This document shows positions 53,796 through 60,400 of a stretch of DNA of 63,745 nucleotides, one piece after another. This stretch comes from JAJTHY01 sp964458795 (GTDB lineage: Bacteria > Pseudomonadota > Alphaproteobacteria > Rickettsiales > Midichloriaceae). Below the pieces are notes generated by a model that saw only the letters and a list, made by a program, of their open reading frames with translations, did no database searches and had not been told where the DNA came from. A program made the translations under genes and the position numbers. The stretch is from positions 1 to 63,745 of the forward strand of contig CAYWJW010000002.1 in assembly GCA_964458795.1 (NCBI GenBank), written 5' to 3'. Position 1 is the stretch's first letter. The number at the start of each line of letters is the position of its first letter.

Positions 53796-54353
53796 ATGAG
53801 TAAGTTGCAATGCTGCAAGTGTGCATTAATAGTGATTTTGCTTGGGTTATTAGATAGTAATACGTGTTGGGCTTTAGAAGATCCTAAGCCAGCAAATAAA
53901 GTTGAAGCCAAACTGACTGAAATGAAGCTAAAACTACCAAAGCTTTATACACCTTCTGCTAACTATGTCCCTTACACTATTGTAGGTAAGCTAGTTTTTA
54001 TCTCAGGAAACATTCCTATGGATGAAGGTAAAGTGCAGTTCGTAGGTAAGCTTGGTGCCAACGTCTCAGATGCAGATGGTATAAAGGCAGCTAGGTTATG
54101 TGCTCTTAATATTATTGCACAATTGAAAGATGCAGTAGGGTCTCTAGACAAGGTAAAGCGGTGTGTTAAGTTGACAGGTTTTGTTAATGCTACACCAGAA
54201 TTCACATCTACACCTCAAATCATCAATGGAGCATCGGACCTCATAGTAAGCATCTTCGGTAATAAAGGAAAACACGCCAGAGCAGCGATTGGCGTCGCTA
54301 CTCTGCCTTTTGGTGCCGCTGTTGAAATTGATGCGATCTTTGAGATGGAATAA
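53796..54353 (+). CDS. Exported RidA-family protein
   Basis: 185 aa from ATG 53796, chosen for its AAGGAGA ribosome-binding site; the frame extends to 53733. Residues 1-26 form a signal peptide (CALIVILLGLLDSNTCWA). The RidA (YjgF/UK114) domain follows from about residue 45: FISGNIPMDEGKVQFVGKLG, LDKVKRCVKLTGFVN and the family signature ARAAIGVATLPFGAAVEIDA with its conserved Arg. RidA enzymes deaminate reactive enamine/imine intermediates in the cytosol. Export is unusual and suggests a different role or substrate. Confidence 0.82.
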   Translation: MSKLQCCKCALIVILLGLLDSNTCWALEDPKPANKVEAKLTEMKLKLPKLYTPSANYVPYTIVGKLVFISGNIPMDEGKVQFVGKLGANVSDADGIKAARLCALNIIAQLKDAVGSLDKVKRCVKLTGFVNATPEFTSTPQIINGASDLIVSIFGNKGKHARAAIGVATLPFGAAVEIDAIFEME

Positions 54354-54357
54354 ACCT

Positions 54358-54414
54358 AGCGCTGTCGCATCCTTAAATCCATCTCTCTTGCAAACGAAGG
54401 GTTTTGGGAGTGGG
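54358..54414. repeat. Degenerate IS-like end plus 23-bp dispersed repeat
   Basis: 54358-54371 (AGCGCTGTCGCATC) resembles the GGCGCTGTTGCA end seen at 51379. 54392-54414 is a 23-bp word (AAACGAAGGGTTTTGGGAG plus TGGG) repeated exactly at 63524-63546. The two motifs together lie between the RidA-like gene and argR, 74 bp in all, and mark the boundary of the argR-transporter unit. Confidence 0.55.
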
Positions 54415-54427
54415 CTTGTCTTCATCT

Positions 54428-54886
54428 TTACGGAGCTGTTAAATATGGAAACTCTTTGTGTATAATCGATAATACATTTACTAAACTTTCCTTGCTCTTA
54501 ATGATCAATAATACTGTGTCATCTCCGGCGATTGTACCGAGTATGCCAGAACCCTCCGAGTTTTTAGAGGAATAGGTGATGTGCTTTTGATCAATATAAT
54601 AAGCTAAACCGTTTGCATTTCCTGGATGGGTGTGCAAAACAATTAGACCGAATTCTGAAACTTGCATATTTAATACAAAAGGCAAATTTGGCTGGTTCAA
54701 ATCTATCACTTTATATACACCAGAAATTTTTGCGATTTTTAATTTTTTAAGGCGCCTTGATAAGGTCGCCTGCGGAATGCCAAATCCCCTGTCTTTTAAT
54801 CTTGCCTGCAAGTCGCTCTGTTCAAGTATTTCATGTGTTTGAATGATACTTAAGATATGTGCATCTACCGCACTGTCAATTGTCAT
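54428..54886 (-). CDS. argR: Arginine repressor ArgR
   Basis: 152 aa from ATG 54886. The frame reaches 54937, but a minus-strand promoter (-10 at 54932-54927) overlaps that codon and a ribosome-binding GGAG precedes 54886. The winged helix includes ILEQSDLQARLKDRGFGIPQ and ATLSRRLKKLKI. The C-terminal hexamerisation/arginine-binding domain has LIVLHTHPGNANGLAYYID and GILGTIAGDDTVLLI with the Asp pair that contacts arginine. It is divergent from an amino-acid ABC transporter, its likely target. ArgR is uncommon in alphaproteobacteria, so transfer from another lineage is plausible. Confidence 0.93.
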   Translation of the reverse strand: MTIDSAVDAHILSIIQTHEILEQSDLQARLKDRGFGIPQATLSRRLKKLKIAKISGVYKVIDLNQPNLPFVLNMQVSEFGLIVLHTHPGNANGLAYYIDQKHITYSSKNSEGSGILGTIAGDDTVLLIIKSKESLVNVLSIIHKEFPYLTAP

Positions 54887-54926
54887 TTGGAGCTCCCATT
54901 TTGAATACAAAGTCACCGCTGCTGAA

Positions 54927-54973
54927 ACTATACTCATTTTTATATTGACATGTCAATAGCTATTCGATATATT
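54927..54973. promoter_or_regulatory. Overlapping divergent sigma-70 promoters
   Basis: The perfect palindrome ATTGACATGTCAAT (54944-54957) supplies a TTGACA -35 in both directions. Rightwards: TTGACA, 17-bp spacer, TATATT (54968-54973) towards the transporter. Leftwards: TTGACA, 18-bp spacer, TATAGT (54932-54927) towards argR. The spacing is near ideal on both sides, so the two units share one control region. Confidence 0.75.
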
Positions 54974-54991
54974 CATTTTTCGGATATAAAT

Positions 54992-55005
54992 TGAATATAA
55001 AATCA
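54992..55005. promoter_or_regulatory. Candidate ArgR operator (ARG box)
   Basis: TGAATATAAAATCA matches one arm of the ARG-box consensus TGAAT-WWWW-ATTCA fully and the other partly. It lies about 20 bp past the rightward -10 and before the transporter start, a repressing position. A second TGAAT-containing block (54963-54976, opposite strand) may be a partner half-site. Confidence 0.55.
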
Positions 55006-55021
55006 TATACAGGAGTCGGAC

Positions 55022-55765
55022 GTGAAAAAACATACTGCGCTAATGCTAATATTTTCTAGCCTTTTATCTGCATGCAGTGAGGATAAAGTGGGGAGCGCTA
55101 TAAGATTTGCAACATGTGCAGATTATCCACCATTTGAATATATTGCAAATGGTGAAATTAAAGGTTTTGATATTGAGCTTGCTCAGTTAATTGCTAAAGA
55201 AATGGGGAAAGAAGCTAGCTTTGAAAATGTACAGTTCAGCTCAATTCTTGCAATGCTTCAAGGCAATTCTGCTGATGCGGCAATTTCAACAATTACAATA
55301 ACGCCGGAACGTCAGAAAAATTTTGACTTTTCTGACCCATATTACTCTGAAAGTATGGCGGCCGTATTTATTAAAGAAAAGCCCATAACAGATAAATCTC
55401 AGTTATCAGGGAAAAAAATTGCCTGTCAGCTCGGTACCACAATGGAGATATGGCTAAAAAAATATATCCATGATGCTGAAAAAATTGTGATGATGGATAG
55501 TAATCCTATAGCCATAGAAGCTTTAAAAGCAGGTCATGTCGATGTTGTGCTCGTAGATACGGTGCAAGGAGCGGTATTTAGCAAAAAAAATCCTGGCTTA
55601 TATTATGCTGTTATTGCCAAAGCGGATACAGGTTATGGTATTGCCTTTCCAAAAGGATCGAAACTAAAGCATCAAGTTGATCAGGCTCTTGGAAGACTAG
55701 AAGCAAAAGGTGAAATCGATAAATTAAAGAAGAAATGGTTAGAAGGTGTTCAATGTCAGAACTAG
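55022..55765 (+). CDS. Amino-acid ABC transporter substrate-binding lipoprotein
   Basis: 247 aa, GTG start with AGGAG seven bases upstream. A lipoprotein signal ends in lipobox LLSAC (Cys18). The family 3 solute-binding fold is clear: IRFATCADYPPFEYIANGEI then GFDIELAQLIAKEMG, DAAISTITITPERQKNFDFS, GKKIACQLGTTMEIWLK and GYGIAFPKGSKLK. Arginine is the inferred ligand from the argR linkage; histidine, glutamine or lysine cannot be excluded. It overlaps the permease gene by 13 bp. Confidence 0.92.
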   Translation: MKKHTALMLIFSSLLSACSEDKVGSAIRFATCADYPPFEYIANGEIKGFDIELAQLIAKEMGKEASFENVQFSSILAMLQGNSADAAISTITITPERQKNFDFSDPYYSESMAAVFIKEKPITDKSQLSGKKIACQLGTTMEIWLKKYIHDAEKIVMMDSNPIAIEALKAGHVDVVLVDTVQGAVFSKKNPGLYYAVIAKADTGYGIAFPKGSKLKHQVDQALGRLEAKGEIDKLKKKWLEGVQCQN

Positions 55766-56394
55766 TATCACATATACTGTTCATTGGCACTGGAATCGTA
55801 ATAACTTTACAGCTTTTATTAGGCGGCATTTTTATTGGTATAATGTTGGGAACCTTATTTGCGGTGTTGCGCTATAAAGGAATTGCTGCTCCAGTGATTA
55901 ACTGTCTCATTTCTATTTTGCGAGGAACACCACTTATTTTGCAGCTGAGCTTTGTTTATTTCACGATGCCACTTATTGGTATCAAGCTCACGACTATTAC
56001 AGCAGGCATATTGACCTTTGGGTTTAACAGCTCTGCATACATCGCTGAAATTTTAAGGGCTGGCATTGAAAGCTTACCTAAGGGGCAGTTTGAGGCGGCT
56101 AAAGCTTTGCAAATTCCAAGTCTTTATATGTGGAAAGATATTATCCTTCCACAAGTTATAAGAAATATATTGCCAACAATGGTCAGTGAGTTCATTGCTT
56201 TGTCAAAAGAAACAGCCCTAATTGCCACGATCGGTGGCATGGATATTATGCAGAAAGCTAAGATACTTGCTGCCGAGCAGTTCACTTATTTTATGCCATT
56301 GATTATTGCAGGTTGTTACTATTATGGGTTAGTACTTTTTATTGAATATATAGGCAAAAAAATTGAGCAAGGTGGGCAGTATGCTAAAGGTTGA
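55753..56394 (+). CDS. Amino-acid ABC transporter permease
   Basis: 213 aa from ATG 55753 (GAAGG upstream); the frame opens slightly earlier. About five TM helices; HisMQ/GlnP family with CLISILRGTPLILQLSFVYF, GFNSSAYIAEILRAGIESL, PKGQFEAAKALQIPSL (EAA loop) and MVSEFIALSKETALIATIGG. It overlaps the ATPase gene by 14 bp. It forms the membrane channel with a second copy of itself. Confidence 0.93.
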   Translation: MSELVSHILFIGTGIVITLQLLLGGIFIGIMLGTLFAVLRYKGIAAPVINCLISILRGTPLILQLSFVYFTMPLIGIKLTTITAGILTFGFNSSAYIAEILRAGIESLPKGQFEAAKALQIPSLYMWKDIILPQVIRNILPTMVSEFIALSKETALIATIGGMDIMQKAKILAAEQFTYFMPLIIAGCYYYGLVLFIEYIGKKIEQGGQYAKG

Positions 56395-57034
56395 TAAAGT
56401 TTGTAAGAAATTCTGTGATGCCCATGTATTAAAAAATATTAGCTTTACTGTTGAAAAAAATAGCATAGTTGGTCTTGCTGGCTCATCAGGAGGAGGTAAG
56501 TCAACACTCTTGCGGTGTATCCAAAATTTAGAATCTGTCGACTCAGGTGCTATTGAATGCGATGAAAGAATGGGGTTCATGTTTCAAGACTTTCAGCTTT
56601 TTCCACATATGACTGTATTGCAAAATCTTATTTACGGACCGGCTTTGAAAGACAGGATGAAAGATCACGTAACGCCCGCCATAGAGCTACTTGAGAACTT
56701 AGGGATTGCGAATAAGGCAAGTACATATCCCCACAAACTTTCCGGAGGGCAAAAACAAAGGGTTGCGCTAGCACGAAGTTTAATGATGCATCCCAAATTA
56801 TTACTCTGTGATGAGCCAACCTCCGGTTTAGATGTGGCTACAACCCTTGAAATTGTAACATTACTGAAAACCATAAGAAATATGGATGTTACAATGCTCA
56901 TTGCATCTCATGACTTAGATTTTTTAACGAGGCTTACCAGTCGTATCTTAATTCTAAAGGATGGGGAGATTATATGCGATATTGATCCAAGAACATTTAG
57001 AGAACCTATCAATTATTTAAAGAACTATTATTAA
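56381..57034 (+). CDS. Amino-acid ABC transporter ATPase (GlnQ type)
   Basis: 217 aa from ATG 56381. Walker A GLAGSSGGGKSTLL (about residues 30-43), Q-loop MFQDFQLFPHMTV, signature LSGGQKQRVALARSLM, Walker B LLLCDEPTSGLD and switch ASHDLDF are all intact. Slightly shorter than typical GlnQ (about 240 aa), missing some of the C-terminal end. Last gene of the ArgR-linked unit. Confidence 0.95.
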   Translation: MLKVDKVCKKFCDAHVLKNISFTVEKNSIVGLAGSSGGGKSTLLRCIQNLESVDSGAIECDERMGFMFQDFQLFPHMTVLQNLIYGPALKDRMKDHVTPAIELLENLGIANKASTYPHKLSGGQKQRVALARSLMMHPKLLLCDEPTSGLDVATTLEIVTLLKTIRNMDVTMLIASHDLDFLTRLTSRILILKDGEIICDIDPRTFREPINYLKNYY

Positions 57035-57044
57035 GAGTAGATAT

Positions 57045-57354
57045 GGTGCTGGTGTAAAAGTCCTTTTTATACCAATAACCTTCTTCCCTAAAAAACGACC
57101 GATAAAAAGAGAGCGTCTTAAAGGTAATAAGACGAGGAAATTTTTCCTTATCTGGATTCAAGAGAGAATACCATAAAGTGTTACAATAGGGTATACTCTA
57201 ATTGGACGGCTATACTACAAAATAAGCACTTCGGTTAGAGTATATCATAAGCCTTGTAAGAAGGACCGTTATAATACTATGATTATGAATGGGTTTTGGT
57301 AAATTAGCCATAGTATGACATTCTATTCCTATAATTCTTATTTGCAACAGCGCC
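57045..57354. mobile_element. Degenerate IS-like segment after transporter operon
   Basis: The right end TGCAACAGCGCC (57343-57354) is the exact complement of the 51379 end; at the left, GGTGCTGGTGTA (57045-57056) matches the same end at 9 of 12 bases. Between them are a hairpin CGTCTTA/TAAGACG (57115-57135, usable as the operon terminator) and inverted repeats TATACTCTAA (57192) / TTAGAGTATA (57235) and ATACTATG / CATAGTAT (about 57276 and 57308). No gene is seen. The remaining bases to 57498 (total gap 464 bp) show no recognised feature. Confidence 0.45.
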
Positions 57355-57498
57355 GGTTTTTTTATATCACACCTCTTGTTTTTCTCTCTTGCTATGAGGT
57401 TAATATTGGCCTTCAGACCAAGAACTAAATCTATTTCTTTTTTGTAGCATTTAAACTCTCAATTTATATTATTGTCTCATAACGCTTTTCTCTACAAT

Positions 57499-60400
57499 TT
57501 AAAACAGAGTACATTCTCTACCAGCCCCACGATTTGAGGCAACAGTTATCCCAATAGCAGCAATCCCTCCTACAAGTAATACAGTCTGTTGTGGACTCAG
57601 CCAACTTGTTGGCGCTGTTCTTGTAATTGGCTTAGGTTGTTGATTTGGTGCCCCTATAGGTAATTTCTGCGTTACTGAATCCGTTTTCTGTTCTCTTCCA
57701 TCTTTCTTATCCTTAGCTTTGGATCTAGGTTTCTCAGGATTAAATGCTTCTTCTACTGCTTTTTCTCCCTCCGCTATCAACTCTTTAATCTTCTCTGGGC
57801 TTAAATCAAAATCTAATAACCCTATCCCTAAACAACCCATCTCTATTGTTCGCTTCTCTTCACTCACTTTCCAATATTCATTTCTTACTAACTCTGCATT
57901 ATATATCGCTCCTACTATCTTTTTTACATGCTCTATTATATTTCCTCCACTTCCTCTAACTTCTGCAGAGCTTCCCCCTGCCATCCAAATACATACATCT
58001 AACAATCTTCCATATATTGTTCTATTTGTGGCTACCTCTCCTTGCTCTCTCACTTCCTTATTTACCTCCTCATCACATATGCTAAGTCCTAACGTATACG
58101 GATTATACATAGGCATCTGACTTCCTCTACCTTCCACACTTTGATACTGTGCCATATCAAATATATCCAATGGATAGTTATATAGGATTCCTCCATCTAT
58201 ACATTTTAACCTTACCTCTTCTCCTGTCTCCATATCAAAATAACTTATTTCTTTTGGCGCAAATACTATCGGTATCCCCATTGCTGCTCTTATCGCATCT
58301 AGTACTCTTATATTCCTATGGCTTGGATTATCGCTACTTAATACTACTAATTGAGGTTTTTCCTTATTTATATCTAATGTCACTATACATAGCTTCTTAC
58401 AACTCTTCTCACTGCTTACTGCTTTATTTAAATCTCCTAAGGTAAAATTTCTATCCTCTGTCTTCTTTTGTATCAATCCCCCTATTATTTCTTCAAACTT
58501 ATCTCCTGAGCACAATCCTCTTTTACTTCCTAAAGCATCTATTATATCAAATATCATCCTCTCTCCATTTGCCCCTCTTTGCTTTAAAGCTTTTACTTTC
58601 TCTAATACCCCTCCATCGCTCCTATACTCCTCTAACATCTTATCTATATTCTCATTATCTAAAAAACTCATTACATTTATTGATGCTAGATCCTTCTCAA
58701 GTTCTTCCCCTGTATATCCAAGAGCATATAATCCAGCGGTTATGGCTCCTGCTGATGTTCCCGCTACTCTTTCTATTTCTCCTAATGCTTTCTCTCTTTG
58801 TATTTGCTCCCATTTCTTCAATGCTCCTATATATACTATTGCTTTCGGCCCTCCACCTTTAAGTACTAAATTCCTGATCGGCGTTTCCCCTATCTCTGGT
58901 ATCTTATATCTATTGTCATCTATTTGTCCTTTCTTTCCGTCCAAGAAATCCCTCAATTTTTCCTTCTTGGCTAAGTCTCTTGGCAGTTGTTTATCAGATC
59001 TACCATTGAATAAATTTAAAAGATCTGGATCTTGCTCTAATAAATAATTTATAACAGCCTCTTTCGCTTTTCTCCTCATTCCTTGCTTCTCTGCCACCTC
59101 ATGTATTGCTGTATTGCCAGCATTATTACATCCTTTTATGCTACAATCTTTATACTTTTTAGAAAATGAATGCTGTATTATTCTCAATGCTTCTATATTA
59201 CCCTTATCACCTACTACGCTTGCAAAAACAAAGGCTTCCTGTACTAAACCTTCTTCTATTTTATAGTTGTACAATAAATGGTGTAAAACATCGCATCTAC
59301 CAAACTTTGTCGCTAGGTTCAATATATTGCTACCACATTGTTCTAAGTTTGTGGCTGGCACTTTTTTTGTAATATCACATATCTCTTTAATAACGTTTAA
59401 TTCACCTAGCACTACTGCTAACTCCAGTGGTGTAAACTCCCATTCACCTAATTTAGCTTTTCCTCTAAAGTTAAGATTTGTCTTACCTATACTACTATAT
59501 ACTCCTTTTACACATCTACTCCCATATAACACCGCTGCGTGTACTATAGTTGCTCCACACTTATTAGCCGATTTATATAAGCTATCCTGTAATACTATCT
59601 CTCCCAGCTCTTTATACCAATACTTTACTGCATAGTGTGCTACTGTATTCCCTTTCTCATCTTTAAACTTCATCCCTATTCCTTCTTGAGATAATTCTTT
59701 AATGACTTTTCTCAATATTATAACGTATTCAGGATTGTTGCTAACTTCCTTCAACTGTTCCCTATTCTCCGAACTAGGTATTGCTAATCCCATTGCTATC
59801 ACCAATATCGGACTCGCCTTCTGTCCGCTATATTTCTCTTTCAGTGCTGATATCTTAGCAGCACTTCCACAAACTTGTAGTAAATCTCTTATATATTGCT
59901 CTTTATCCACAAAATCAGTAACTAACCCTAGTTCTATTTGCACTATTTCTTTCATCTCTAATCCTCCTATTTTATTGTTCCTTATTACTTCTTCTATCTC
60001 TGGCTCTATTGCACCTACCTCTACCCATCTCCTCCCCACCCTTAGTCCCATTATCATCTCTGTAGGAAGGCCTTTCTCCTTTGCTCTCTGCTGATAATAT
60101 TCCACTATCTTTCGTGGCAATTCTATGTCATTTGAATCAAGCTCAAGCATAATCTGCAAGCTTTTATTATACAAAACAAGAGTTTTATTACTTATTACTA
60201 CTGCTGAATTTACAAAAACTCCTAAAGTAAGTAGTGGTATGAGTTCTGAAGTCATTTTCAATATAATTCCAACACTTCCACAACGCTCTATATATTTGGA
60301 AGTTATAATTCGTAAATATTGATAAGATCTGTTGGTAACGGCACAACACATTAACTCTTCTGTTATATTTTTGAGTATATATGTGTATTGTATATCTAGT

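Noticed and set aside
54144..54425. Minus-strand 93-codon frame over the RidA 3' end
   Set aside because: It overlaps the well-supported RidA coding region and a dispersed repeat and has no features of its own.
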